Positions 52,109-62,106 of a stretch of 64,000 nt of DNA are shown one piece after another. The stretch is from Nocardioides ferulae (GTDB lineage: Bacteria > Actinomycetota > Actinomycetes > Propionibacteriales > Nocardioidaceae), in the NCBI RefSeq assembly GCF_003660455.1, contig NZ_QZVR01000018.1:62001-126000 (forward strand). Reading direction: 5' to 3'. The position numbers and the translations under genes are program-made. The notes below the pieces were generated by a model, which searched no databases, was not told the origin of the DNA, and worked only from the letters and a program-made list of their open reading frames with translations. The number at the start of each line of letters is the position of its first letter. Position 1 is the stretch's first letter.

Positions 52109-52558
52109 CTAGGTCGGCGAGGCGAAGGTCACGTCGGCGAGGAGGTCACCGAGCAGGACCGTGACGTGGGGAGCGGCGGAGAAGGCAGGCGGCAAGCCGT
52201 GGGCTGACCGGCGGAGGACGACCCCGGCTACGCAGGACCCTCGCCGGGTCATCACGTTGAGGGCCCGGGTGGGTCGGTCGAGGCTGACGGCGACGGCGGC
52301 CTCGCCGGGGAATCGGACCTGCTCACCGGTCGTCAGGTCGACCGGGGTCCCGTCGATGGTCAGCCGGAGCGGGCCCAGGGCGGTGAGGAGCCGGTCCATG
52401 CCCGGGAAGCCGGAGAACGGCGCGTCCCGGACGAGGTCGGCGAGACTGATCCGCCACCGGGTCTCCCCCGTGTCCTCGCGCGCCACGGACAGCTCACGGG
52501 TGGACCCTGCGCCGTTGCGCCAGGGCGTCGGGTCCACCCGTGCGGGGTCGAGCAGCAC
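52109..52558 (-). CDS. HutD/Ves-family protein
   Basis: This 149-residue protein has the HutD/Ves cupin-type pattern: PTPWRNGAGSTRELSVA, ISLADLVRDAPFSGFPGMDRLLTAL (quoted by parts) and FPGEAAV. Members often lie in histidine or amino-acid utilisation operons; biochemical role is unknown. It begins with a GTG 5 bp after the stop of the FAD oxidase gene and ends 8 bp before the M20 gene. Confidence 0.8.
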   Translation of the reverse strand: MLLDPARVDPTPWRNGAGSTRELSVAREDTGETRWRISLADLVRDAPFSGFPGMDRLLTALGPLRLTIDGTPVDLTTGEQVRFPGEAAVAVSLDRPTRALNVMTRRGSCVAGVVLRRSAHGLPPAFSAAPHVTVLLGDLLADVTFASPT

Positions 52559-52562
52559 CTCG

Positions 52563-53744
52563 TCAGCGCATCTCGCCGGCACCGACGTAGGGGTGCAGAC
52601 TGGAGAGCGGCCGGCCCTCAGCGAACCGCTCGAGGCGGAAGTCCGAGGCAGGGACGTCCGGATCGGTGCTGTCGCCCTCGAGGACGAGGTCGGCGACCAG
52701 GTCACCGACGGCCGGGCTGATCTTGAAGCCGTGGCCGGCGAACCCGGCGCATAGGACCAGTCCGTCGATCGCCCCGACGGGGCCGATCACCGGGTTCCAG
52801 TCCGGCGGCACGTCGTAGACGCCGGCGTAGGTGTGCGTGACCGCCGGCTCGGGGAAGCCGGGGAAGCGGTGCATCACCTTCTCGGCGTACCGCATGATGC
52901 TCGCCTCGCCGGCGACGTTGGAGTACCTGTCGGGGTCGACGAACTTCGCTTGGAAATCGGCGTGGTCGCTGTTCCCGACCAGGAACTGGCCGGCGCCCTC
53001 GAGCCGGCAGTACTGCAGGCTGACGAGATCCGAGACGACTGGTAGATCCGGCAGCGGCTCGCCAGCATCGACGATGATGAGCTCGGACCGGTAGGCCTCG
53101 ATCGGGAGCTCGATGCCGAGGTCGGCCATGAGCTTCGCGGACCACCATCCCGACGCCACGACCACGACGTCTGCCTCCACGACCTCCCCACCCTCGAGCT
53201 CCACGCCGCTCACGCGGTCACCTTGGGTGAGCACCCGGGCCACCGGGGCGTGCTGGCGGATCCTCGCTCCGTCGGCGCGGGCCTGCTGCCCGTAGTGCAG
53301 CGCCAGCTGGGTCGCGTCGGCGAACCCTCCGCGCGGCTCGTAGGAAACCAGAGCGACGTCCTCGACGTTCATCATCGGCCACATCGACTGCAACTTCCCG
53401 ACGTCGATGAGGTCGACGTCGATGCCCAGGCCCTGGTGCATGGCGGTGTTCGCCGCCAGCGCCTCGGCGTTCTCCTCGCCGACGATCACCGTGTAACCGA
53501 CCTGCCGGAACCCCACGGCGTCGCCGAGCTCCTCGAAGACCGGGACGCTGCGCCACGCCATCGCCGCCAGCGAAGGCACGCCGTAGTGCGCACGGACGAT
53601 GCCCGACGACTTCCCCGTGCCGCCGGAGGCGAGGCTGTGCCTCTCGAGCACGAGCACCTCGGCGACGCCCCGACCGGCCAGCGCTCGCGCGATCGAGAGA
53701 CCGATCAGCCCGCCTCCGACGACCACCACCTTCTGCCCCGACAT
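52563..53744 (-). CDS. FAD-dependent amine oxidoreductase (sarcosine oxidase beta-like)
   Basis: The product is 393 residues. The FAD Rossmann motif is VVVVGGGLIGLSIARAL; DVVVVASGWWSAKLMADLGI and AGVYDVPPDWNPVIGP mark the DAO/sarcosine-oxidase family. It overlaps the MgsC-like gene by one base (TGATG). In methylotrophs N-methylglutamate is oxidised by a four-subunit sarcosine-oxidase-like enzyme (MgdABCD); here only this beta-like protein is present, so it may act alone on N-methylglutamate or sarcosine, releasing formaldehyde. Function is inferred from its place. Confidence 0.82.
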   Translation of the reverse strand: MSGQKVVVVGGGLIGLSIARALAGRGVAEVLVLERHSLASGGTGKSSGIVRAHYGVPSLAAMAWRSVPVFEELGDAVGFRQVGYTVIVGEENAEALAANTAMHQGLGIDVDLIDVGKLQSMWPMMNVEDVALVSYEPRGGFADATQLALHYGQQARADGARIRQHAPVARVLTQGDRVSGVELEGGEVVEADVVVVASGWWSAKLMADLGIELPIEAYRSELIIVDAGEPLPDLPVVSDLVSLQYCRLEGAGQFLVGNSDHADFQAKFVDPDRYSNVAGEASIMRYAEKVMHRFPGFPEPAVTHTYAGVYDVPPDWNPVIGPVGAIDGLVLCAGFAGHGFKISPAVGDLVADLVLEGDSTDPDVPASDFRLERFAEGRPLSSLHPYVGAGEMR

Positions 53745-55099
53745 CAGAAGGCCCCTCCGGTGTTCCAACCGGGAACCCAGGAGGTGCCGGCGAGCGGGAT
53801 CCGCGCCATCGCAGCGGCCTCGATCGAGATCGCCACCATGTCCTCGGGCTCGAGGTGGGTGACGTGTGCCTTGCCGCAGGCGCGCGCGATGGTCTGGGCC
53901 TCCATGGTGAGCACCCGCAGGAAGTTGGCGACCCGCCGCCCGCCCTCGGCCGGATCGAGCCGCTTCTGCAGCTCGGGATCCTGGGTGGTGATCCCGGCCG
54001 GGTCGAGACCGGCCTGGAAGTCGTCGTAGAACCCCGCGGCGCTGCCGAGCGCCTCGTACTCCGCGGCGTACTTCGGGTCGTTGTCCCCGAGCGCGATGAG
54101 CGCCGCCGAGCCGATGGCGACGGCGTCGGCGCCGAGCGCCAGGCACTTGGCCACGTCCGCGCCGTTGCGGATGCCACCGGAGACGATCAGCTGGACGCCG
54201 TCGGGCTTGCGGTGCACGCCGAGCTCCTGGAGCGCTTGGACCGCCTGGGGGATGGCCGCCAGCGTCGGGATGCCGACGTTCTCGATGAACACCTCCTGGG
54301 TGGCGGCGGTGCCACCCTGCATGCCGTCGACGACGACCACGTCGGCGCCGGCGTGCACGGCGAGCTTGACGTCGTAGTAGGTGCGCGAGGCGCCGACCTT
54401 CACGTAGATCGGCTTCTCCCAGTCGGTGATCTCCCGGATCTCGTTGATCTTGATGGTCAGGTCGTCCGGGCCGGTCCAGTCGGGGTGCCGCGAGGCCGAT
54501 CGCTGGTCGATGCCCTGCGGCAGGTCACGCATGCCGGCGACCCGCTCGGAGACCTTCTGACCCAGCAGCATCCCTCCGCCGCCCGGCTTGGCGCCCTGCC
54601 CGAGCACGATCTCGATCGCGTCGGCTCGCCGCAGGTCGTCGGGGTTCATGCCGTACCGGTTCGGGAGGTACTGGTAGACGAGGTGCTTGGAGTGGCCGCG
54701 CTCCTCGGGCGTCATGCCTCCGTCGCCGGTCGTGGTCGAGGTCCCGGTCTCGGATGCCCCGCGACCCAACGCCTCCTTGGCGTTGGCCCCCAACGCCCCG
54801 AACGACATGCCGGCGATGGTGACCGGGATGTCGAGGTGGAGTGGGTATCGCGCGTTGCGGGCGCCGAGGACCACGTCGGTCCCGCACTTCTCGCGGTAGC
54901 CCTCCAGCGGATAGCGACTGACCGAGGCACCCAGGAAGAGCAGGTCGTCGAAGTGCGGGAGCGGCTTCTTCGCGCCCCAGCCGCGGATGTCGTAGATGCC
55001 GGTCTGTGCGGCGCGCTGGATGGCGGCGATCGTCGCGCGGTCGAAGGTGGCGGACTCGCGCAGGCCCAGCCGGGCGCGGTCCTCAGGTGTGGAAGTCAT
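53744..55099 (-). CDS. mgsC: N-methylglutamate synthase FMN subunit (MgsC-like)
   Basis: This 451-residue protein is the FMN-binding barrel domain of glutamate synthase encoded alone. Signatures are ITIKINEIREITDWEKPIYV, GADVVVVDGMQGGTAATQEVF, VSGGIRNGADVAKCLALGADAVAIG (quoted by parts) and a trailing FeS-like region with TMEAQTIARACGKAHV. With the amidotransferase (MgsA) and GXGXG (MgsB) proteins it reconstitutes the three parts of GltB, as in N-methylglutamate synthase. It would transfer methylamine to 2-oxoglutarate. Start at ATG 55099. Confidence 0.82.
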   Translation of the reverse strand: MTSTPEDRARLGLRESATFDRATIAAIQRAAQTGIYDIRGWGAKKPLPHFDDLLFLGASVSRYPLEGYREKCGTDVVLGARNARYPLHLDIPVTIAGMSFGALGANAKEALGRGASETGTSTTTGDGGMTPEERGHSKHLVYQYLPNRYGMNPDDLRRADAIEIVLGQGAKPGGGGMLLGQKVSERVAGMRDLPQGIDQRSASRHPDWTGPDDLTIKINEIREITDWEKPIYVKVGASRTYYDVKLAVHAGADVVVVDGMQGGTAATQEVFIENVGIPTLAAIPQAVQALQELGVHRKPDGVQLIVSGGIRNGADVAKCLALGADAVAIGSAALIALGDNDPKYAAEYEALGSAAGFYDDFQAGLDPAGITTQDPELQKRLDPAEGGRRVANFLRVLTMEAQTIARACGKAHVTHLEPEDMVAISIEAAAMARIPLAGTSWVPGWNTGGAF

Positions 55100-55109
55100 C
55101 GTCGGAACC

Positions 55110-55784
55110 TCAGTAGGTGTTGTCGGCGTGGAAGTGGTAGAGCGTCCGGGCCGAGCCGTAGCGCCGGTACGTCGCCGGGTCGTCGTCGGCGAACCCCGCG
55201 GCCTTGAGCAGGCCCGCCAGCTCCTGCACGTGCTCGGGACCCATCTCTTTCTCGACGCAGTCGGCGCCGAGCGACCTGACCTCGCCGCGCACGTAGAGCC
55301 GTGCCTCGTAGAGGGAGTCGCCGAGCGCGTCGCCGGCGTCACCGCGGACGACCAGGGTCCCCCGCTGCGCCATGAAGGCGCTCATGTGGCCGACCGAGCC
55401 GCCCACGACGATGTCGAGGCCCTTGAGCGAGATCCCGCACCGGGCACCTGCGTCGCCGTCGATGACGAGCAGACCCCCGCGACCGGTCGCGCCGGCCGAC
55501 TGGGAGGCCGACCCGGTCACGTGGACCACGCCGCTCATCATGTTCTCCGCGACACCCTGGCCGGCGTTGCCGTTGATCGTCACCTCGGCCTGCTGGTTCA
55601 TGCCGGCGGCGAAGTAACCCAGGTGGCCGTTGACCGTCACCTTGATGGGGGCATTGACACCGACGGCGACGTTGTGGGCGCCGAGCGGGTTCTCGATGAG
55701 GAACTCGTCGTCGAGGTCCGGGGCGTGCAGCGCCTGGTTGACCTCGCGGAGGCCCACCGCGCTCAGGTCGAAGGTGGTGGTCAC
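55110..55784 (-). CDS. mgsB: N-methylglutamate synthase GXGXG subunit (MgsB-like)
   Basis: The product is 224 residues. A right-handed beta-helix of repeats such as VTVNGHLGYFAAGMNQQAEV and GLDIVVGGSVGHMSAFMAQ matches the GXGXG domain of glutamate synthase; it lacks the catalytic Cys and FMN site. It overlaps the mgsA stop by 4 nt and lies 10 bp before mgsC. Confidence 0.82.
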   Translation of the reverse strand: MTTTFDLSAVGLREVNQALHAPDLDDEFLIENPLGAHNVAVGVNAPIKVTVNGHLGYFAAGMNQQAEVTINGNAGQGVAENMMSGVVHVTGSASQSAGATGRGGLLVIDGDAGARCGISLKGLDIVVGGSVGHMSAFMAQRGTLVVRGDAGDALGDSLYEARLYVRGEVRSLGADCVEKEMGPEHVQELAGLLKAAGFADDDPATYRRYGSARTLYHFHADNTY

Positions 55785-56692
55785 GCCGGGACCCCCTCAC
55801 GGCTCCAGTGGTAGATGACCTCGGGTTCGGGCTCCCAGATCCGGGCGTTGGCTACGCCGGGCAGGTGGGCCAGGGCGCGGTACTCCGACGCCATCGCCAC
55901 CCAGTCGTCGGTCTCGGCGATCACGGCCGGCTTGCACGCGATCGCGTCGCGGACCACGGCGAAGGAGTCGCGGTTGGACACCAGCAGCGTGTAGAAGCCG
56001 TCGAAGGTCTGCGTCAGCTCACCGAGCGCGTCGTCGACCCCCTTGCCCTGCGCGAGCGCGTGCGCCACGAAGCGGGCGCCCACCTCGGTGTCGTTCTCGG
56101 AGTCGAACTCGACACCGGCGGCCCGCAGCTCCCTGCGGATCGAGGCGTGGTTGGAGAACGAGCCGTTGTGGACCAGGCACTCGCCCGGCCCGACGGCGTA
56201 CGGGTGTGCCCCTGCGGCGGTGACCGCGGACTCGGTGGCCATGCGCGTATGGCCGACACCCTGCCAACCCTGAGCCTTCTCGAGGCCCCACGCGGCAGCC
56301 AGGTCGGCCGGCGCACCGACGCCCTTGAGCACCGCGAGGTCCTCCCCGAACCCTCCGACCAGCGCGTGCGGGTAGAGCCCCCGCGCCGCAGCCAGCAGCA
56401 CCTCCGAGGCGACCGGCGCGTGGACGAGCAGCACGTTCTCGACCACGCGCACCTCCACCTCCGTGCCGAGGTTGGCGCCGAGCTCCGCGGCCACCTCGGG
56501 GGCGGGCGCCGCGAGGTCGATCAACGAGATCGTGCCGTGGCCGGCGGGCGACCACTCCTCGTGTCCGTAGACGGCGATGCCCGCGGAGTCCGCGCCGCGG
56601 TCCTCCATCTCGCACAGCATCCCGGTCAGCAGCTCACCCAGCTGCGGGTAGAGCTCGGGGTTGCGCAGGTGCAACCCGACGATTCCACACAT
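55781..56692 (-). CDS. mgsA: N-methylglutamate synthase amidotransferase subunit (MgsA-like)
   Basis: This 303-residue class II glutamine amidotransferase-type protein begins MCGIVGLH, so Cys2 is the N-terminal nucleophile. Other motifs are EDRGADSAGIAVYG, GVGHTRMATES and LVHNGSFSNH. In ordinary glutamate synthase this domain takes NH3 from glutamine; here it would use gamma-glutamylmethylamide, the GmaS product, to release methylamine. It lies 30 bp downstream of the gmaS-like gene. Confidence 0.85.
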   Translation of the reverse strand: MCGIVGLHLRNPELYPQLGELLTGMLCEMEDRGADSAGIAVYGHEEWSPAGHGTISLIDLAAPAPEVAAELGANLGTEVEVRVVENVLLVHAPVASEVLLAAARGLYPHALVGGFGEDLAVLKGVGAPADLAAAWGLEKAQGWQGVGHTRMATESAVTAAGAHPYAVGPGECLVHNGSFSNHASIRRELRAAGVEFDSENDTEVGARFVAHALAQGKGVDDALGELTQTFDGFYTLLVSNRDSFAVVRDAIACKPAVIAETDDWVAMASEYRALAHLPGVANARIWEPEPEVIYHWSREGVPA

Positions 56693-56722
56693 TCCTGTCT
56701 CTCCTTCGGTCGGGGCGACGGC

Positions 56723-58048
56723 TCAGAAGGCCGTGAGGTAGCGGTCGTGCTCCCAGTCGGAGACGTCGGCGTGGTAGGCGAAGAACTCGTCCTTCTTGAG
56801 CTTCGCGAAGTAGTCGGCGACGCCCGGTCCGGCGATGTCGAGCGCTCCCTTGACCGCCTTGTCGTCCTCGAGGGCGTCGACGGCGTGGAGCAGGGTGAGC
56901 GGGAACGGGGTTTCCGGGCCGGTGCCGACCGCCCCGAGGAGCAGCCCCTGCTCGATGCCGTCCAGGCCAGCGGCGACGGCGGTCGCGATGGCGAGGTAGG
57001 GATTGGCCGCGCCGTCGCCGCCCCGGAGCTCGATGCGCTGGTCGTCGGGGACCCGGACGTAGTGGGTGCGGTCGTTGCCGCCGTACGTCGGCAGCCGCGG
57101 CGCCCACGTCGCGCCGCTGGCGCTCGAGGCGACCGCGCCGGTGCGCTTGTAGGAGTTGACCGTCGGCGCGATCACCGCCTGGAGGGCCGGGGCGTGCTCG
57201 AGGATGCCGGCAACGAAGGAGTACGCCGTCGCGGACAGACCTAGCCCGACAGGGTCGTCGGCACCGTTGGCCGGGAAGGCGGGCGAGCCGGTGGCCACGT
57301 CACGCAGCGAGAGGTGGAAGTGCAGCCCGTTGCCGGTGCGGTTCGCGAACGGCTTGGGCATGAAGGTGGCGATCATGCCGCGTTCGTGCGCCAGGACGCT
57401 GAGCAGGTAGCGCAGGGTGACCACGCGGTCGGCGGTCGTGAGCGCGTCGGCGTACTGGAAGTTCTGCTCGAACTGCCCGTTGCCGTCCTCGTGGTCGTTG
57501 GCGTAGTTGCCCCAGCCGAGCTGGTTCATCGCGGTGCTGATCGAGGTGAGGTGGTCGTACATGCGGGTGACGCCGCGCGCGTCGTAGCACGGCTGCGCCG
57601 CGGAGTCGTCGGAGTCGGCCGGCACCAGCCGGCCCTCCCCGTCCCGCTTGAGCAGGAAGTACTCGACCTCCGCTCCGGCGTACGGCGCGAAGCCCGCGGC
57701 GGCCGCCTTGGCGACGACCTCCTTCAAGATCACCCGAGGCGCGAACGGCCACGGGCGGCCCTCCACGTGGGGATCGCAGTGGACCAGCGCGAGGCCCTCG
57801 CGCACGAAGGGGATCGGGGTGAAGGACGCGAGATCCGGGATGGCGACGAGGTCGGGGTCCTTCGGCTCCTGGCCGATCGCGCCGACGGCGTACCCGGCGA
57901 AGCCGACACCGTCGTTGGCGAGCTCGTCGACCGCCTCGACCGGCACGAGCTTGGCGCACGGCTTGCCGTTGAGGTCGACGAAGAGGGCCAGGATGAACTT
58001 CGTGCCGGACGCGGCACACAGGTCGGCGAGGGTGGACGTTGCTGTCAT
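56723..58048 (-). CDS. gmaS: Gamma-glutamylmethylamide synthetase-like (glutamine synthetase homologue)
   Basis: The product is 441 residues. Glutamine-synthetase motifs are YAGAEVEYFLLK, NGQFEQNF, NGLHFHLSL and VNSYKRTGAVASSASGATWAP (quoted in part). Size and clustering with mgsABC fit GmaS, which ligates methylamine to glutamate with ATP. A plain type III glutamine synthetase cannot be excluded by sequence alone. The ATG at 58048 has GAGGAG nine bases upstream. An inverted repeat with promoter elements lies just before it. Confidence 0.8.
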   Translation of the reverse strand: MTATSTLADLCAASGTKFILALFVDLNGKPCAKLVPVEAVDELANDGVGFAGYAVGAIGQEPKDPDLVAIPDLASFTPIPFVREGLALVHCDPHVEGRPWPFAPRVILKEVVAKAAAAGFAPYAGAEVEYFLLKRDGEGRLVPADSDDSAAQPCYDARGVTRMYDHLTSISTAMNQLGWGNYANDHEDGNGQFEQNFQYADALTTADRVVTLRYLLSVLAHERGMIATFMPKPFANRTGNGLHFHLSLRDVATGSPAFPANGADDPVGLGLSATAYSFVAGILEHAPALQAVIAPTVNSYKRTGAVASSASGATWAPRLPTYGGNDRTHYVRVPDDQRIELRGGDGAANPYLAIATAVAAGLDGIEQGLLLGAVGTGPETPFPLTLLHAVDALEDDKAVKGALDIAGPGVADYFAKLKKDEFFAYHADVSDWEHDRYLTAF

Positions 58049-58066
58049 GGCACTGCTCCTCGGGTT

Positions 58067-58103
58067 GTCCACTGAGATGACTCTATGATTCATGCCAGTG
58101 GAC
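58067..58103. promoter_or_regulatory. Inverted repeat around the gmaS promoter
   Basis: GTCCACTG (58067-58074) and its exact inverse CAGTGGAC (58096-58103) flank 21 bases that contain, on the minus strand, ATAGAGT, a likely -10. It is a candidate operator for the XRE-cupin regulator. Confidence 0.6.
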
Positions 58104-58172
58104 GCCGATGGGTTTCCGCCGTGTTTCGCTCCCGTGAAGTCCGGCGGGTTCGCCGCTGGCGCCGGAAATGAC

Positions 58173-58208
58173 AGGTGGCGGGTGGGCGTCGCCGCCCACC
58201 CGCCACCT
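58173..58208 (-). terminator. Terminator after glnK
   Basis: A perfect 16-bp stem (AGGTGGCGGGTGGGCG) with a 4-nt loop starts 15 bp past the glnK stop. It separates the oxygenase-amtB-glnK unit from the gmaS unit. Confidence 0.8.
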
Positions 58209-58222
58209 CGTGACGCCTCGCC

Positions 58223-58554
58223 TCAGAGCGCTGCTGCGCCTCGGTCACCCGTCCGCACGCGGACGACGTCACTCACGTCGGTGACCCAGACCTTCCCGTC
58301 GCCGACCTTCCCGGTCGACGCGGTCGCCGTGATCACGCCGACCGCTGCCTCCACCTCCTCGGCCGGCAGCAGGACCTCCAGGCGGGTCTTCGGCACGAGC
58401 GCCTCGTAGGTCGCGCCGCGGTACGACTCGCTGCGCCCTTTCTGCTGGCCGAACCCCTGGACCTCGGTGGTGGTGCCACCCGAGATCCCGACCCCCTGCA
58501 GCCGCTCGATGACGTCGTCGACCGCGTGGGGCCGCAGCACCGCGGTGACCAGCT

Positions 58555-58558
<4 letters not shown>
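58223..58558 (-). CDS. glnK: P-II signal protein GlnK
   Basis: The product is 111 residues. It starts MKLVTAVLRPHAVDDVI, carries a T-loop GRSESYRGATYEALVPK (modified Tyr in GATY), and ends with DGKVWVTDV at the second signature. It binds 2-oxoglutarate and ATP and gates AmtB. It starts with ATG overlapping the amtB stop (ATGA). Confidence 0.93.
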
Positions 58559-59928
<1,370 letters not shown>

Positions 59929-59972
59929 GGGACCTCCTTCTGCTGGATCGACCAGCGCTGGTGTGGGTGTGC

Positions 59973-61040
59973 TCAGCCGCGGAGGAAGGCGACCATGTCG
60001 GGGATCAGGTCGATGAAGCCCTTGTAGGTCCCGAGGTCCTCAGGAAGCTCCTCGAGGATCGTGGCGAGCTGTGCGGCGTACGTCGGGTACTCGCGGACCT
60101 CGGCGAGGGAGGCCATGAAGGTGCGGATGTTGAAGGTGACGGCGCCGGTCATGGGCAGGCGGATGAAGTGCTCCAGCTCGATCCGGAACTGGCAGTTCTC
60201 GATGGCATCTCCGCGTTGGACCGCCTCGGCCATGTCGCGGCCCCACGCGGGCAGCGATTCCAAGGCGATGTCGTACTTGCGGGTCGGGGAGGCCGCGACG
60301 TTCCAGTTGACCCGCCGGAAGACCTGGTCCGCGGGCACGCGCCGGAGGAACTGCTCGGCACGGGCCGTCATCCCGGAGCCGTTCATGCGCGGCACCGGGC
60401 CGTGGATCTCGTACATGTCCATGCCCACGTCGAAGCTCACCGACCAGGCCGCGGCGAAGGTGACCGCGCCGGCGTCGAAGTGCAGCCGCCCGTCGCGCTC
60501 GCGGACGAGGAGGAGGTCGTCGGGCACCTCGCGGGCGAGGAACTCGAGCGGACCGCAGGGGAGGGTCGATCCGTTCCCCAGCACGAACGCCTGGTCGGTC
60601 CCCAGGAGGTCGTTGCGCCAGTGGAACGCATCCGGGTCACCGCCCACGCCCTCATCGAGGTGCAGGACATCGGGGTAGGACAGCGCCAGGTCGCGCAGGT
60701 AGTACAGGAGCAGGTCCCAGCAGGCCAGCTCCATGCCTGGCAGGACCTTGACCCGCGACGGGTCGGCGTCGAGGACGGCACGGCGCTCGGCCATGATCGT
60801 GGGGTACTCGGCGCCGCCCAGGTCGCAGACGTGGCGCCCCCACTCGCCGGCGAGGGTCCTGCGAGGAACGCGGGCCTGGTCGACGTTGACGCTGTAGCGG
60901 AAGGCCTCGTGACCCTCCGCGAACGGCCAGGGCAGTCGTGCCATGTGATCGACCGGCTGGCTCAAGAACTCCTCGACGGCCGGAGTGCCGCGGGGTGTGA
61001 TGGAGCGGTGGTCGGTGGTGGGCTCACGGGTGATCGTCAT
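59973..61040 (-). CDS. Heme-dependent oxidative N-demethylase subunit (DUF3445), copy 1
   Basis: This 355-residue protein belongs to DUF3445, which includes the heme subunit of bacterial dimethylamine monooxygenase. Characteristic stretches are FRYSVNVDQARVP, HWRNDLLGTDQAF, FDVGMDMYEIHGPVPRMN and FRIELEHFIRLPMTGAVTFN. It would bind heme and demethylate dimethylamine to methylamine and formaldehyde. A second, clearly different member is encoded at 62654-63676. It starts with ATG 25 bp past the reductase stop. Confidence 0.85.
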   Translation of the reverse strand: MTITREPTTDHRSITPRGTPAVEEFLSQPVDHMARLPWPFAEGHEAFRYSVNVDQARVPRRTLAGEWGRHVCDLGGAEYPTIMAERRAVLDADPSRVKVLPGMELACWDLLLYYLRDLALSYPDVLHLDEGVGGDPDAFHWRNDLLGTDQAFVLGNGSTLPCGPLEFLAREVPDDLLLVRERDGRLHFDAGAVTFAAAWSVSFDVGMDMYEIHGPVPRMNGSGMTARAEQFLRRVPADQVFRRVNWNVAASPTRKYDIALESLPAWGRDMAEAVQRGDAIENCQFRIELEHFIRLPMTGAVTFNIRTFMASLAEVREYPTYAAQLATILEELPEDLGTYKGFIDLIPDMVAFLRG

Positions 61041-61065
61041 CGTGCTGCGCTCCTCAGGAGTGACG

Positions 61066-62106
61066 TCAGAGGTCCAGGTGGATGTCGCGGCCGCGCGAGA
61101 CGCAGGCCATGACGTGGCTTGCCGCCTCCCTCTCCTCGGCAGTGAGGACGAAGTCGCGGTGCTCGAGCGCCTCGGCGCTCCGGACCGGGATCCGGCACTC
61201 CCCGCACACGCCCTGGCGGCACAGGTAGCTGACCGGTACGCCGGCGCCGACCAGCGCATCGAGCAGGCTGACGCCGCTCGGCACCTCGATCTCGCGGCCG
61301 GTCGAGGCGACCGTGGCCGTGAACGGGCTGCCGGGGTCGAGCTCCGGGGCGACGAACCGCTCGAGGTGCACGCGCCCGGCGGGCCAACCGGCCGCGAGCG
61401 CGGCCTCCTCGTAGGCGTCGAGCATGGCGACCGGTCCACAGGCGTAGGCATGGGTGCCGAACGGCTGCTCGGCGAGGAGCGCATGGAGAGCAGCTCCGGT
61501 CTCCTCGACCGTGGTGGCCTCGACCAGCCGGATCCGGTCTCCGGCGAGCTCGCGGAGGTCCTGCAGGTGCGCCTCGTGGCCAGGACGGTAGGAGTAGAGC
61601 ACCGTGGCGCCCGCTCCCGCTCTCGCGAGCGCCCGGACGTGGGAGAGGACCGGCGTCACCCCGATGCCGCCGGCGACCAGCAGCGCGTGCCGCTGCTCGT
61701 GGGCCGCCGGGAACATCGACCGCGGACCCTCGACCTCCAGGAGGTCGCCGACGGCGAGGTTGTCGTGCAACCACGCGGAACCACCCTGGCCGGAGTCGAG
61801 GCGGAGCACGGAGATCTCGTACCGGCGCGGGTTGAAGCCGTCACCGGTCAGCGAATAGGCGTTCCGGCGTCCCTCTCCCGCCCTGACGACCAGGTGGCTG
61901 CCCGGCTCGTACGGGGCGAGCGGCGAGCCCGCCGGGTCCGCGAGCTCCACGTGCAGGATTTCCCGGGTCAGGGACGTCAGGCCGACGACCTGGAGGTGTC
62001 GCACACCGAAGGCGTATCCCCGGTGCTGGTGACCCACGTACTGCTCGTCCCGTTGCTGCGGGACGCTCGCGACTTCCGGGACGACCGGAGCGATCGTGGC
62101 GCTCAC
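61066..62106 (-). CDS. Ferredoxin reductase subunit, demethylase complex, copy 1
   Basis: The product is 346 residues. Flavin and nucleotide motifs are RRNAYSLTGDGF and LLVAGGIGVTPVLSH, and the C-terminal [2Fe-2S] domain is YLCRQGVCGECRIPV with last Cys in MACVSRGRD. It delivers electrons to a DUF3445 subunit. It starts with GTG overlapping the zinc-ribbon gene by 4 nt. Confidence 0.9.
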   Translation of the reverse strand: MSATIAPVVPEVASVPQQRDEQYVGHQHRGYAFGVRHLQVVGLTSLTREILHVELADPAGSPLAPYEPGSHLVVRAGEGRRNAYSLTGDGFNPRRYEISVLRLDSGQGGSAWLHDNLAVGDLLEVEGPRSMFPAAHEQRHALLVAGGIGVTPVLSHVRALARAGAGATVLYSYRPGHEAHLQDLRELAGDRIRLVEATTVEETGAALHALLAEQPFGTHAYACGPVAMLDAYEEAALAAGWPAGRVHLERFVAPELDPGSPFTATVASTGREIEVPSGVSLLDALVGAGVPVSYLCRQGVCGECRIPVRSAEALEHRDFVLTAEEREAASHVMACVSRGRDIHLDL

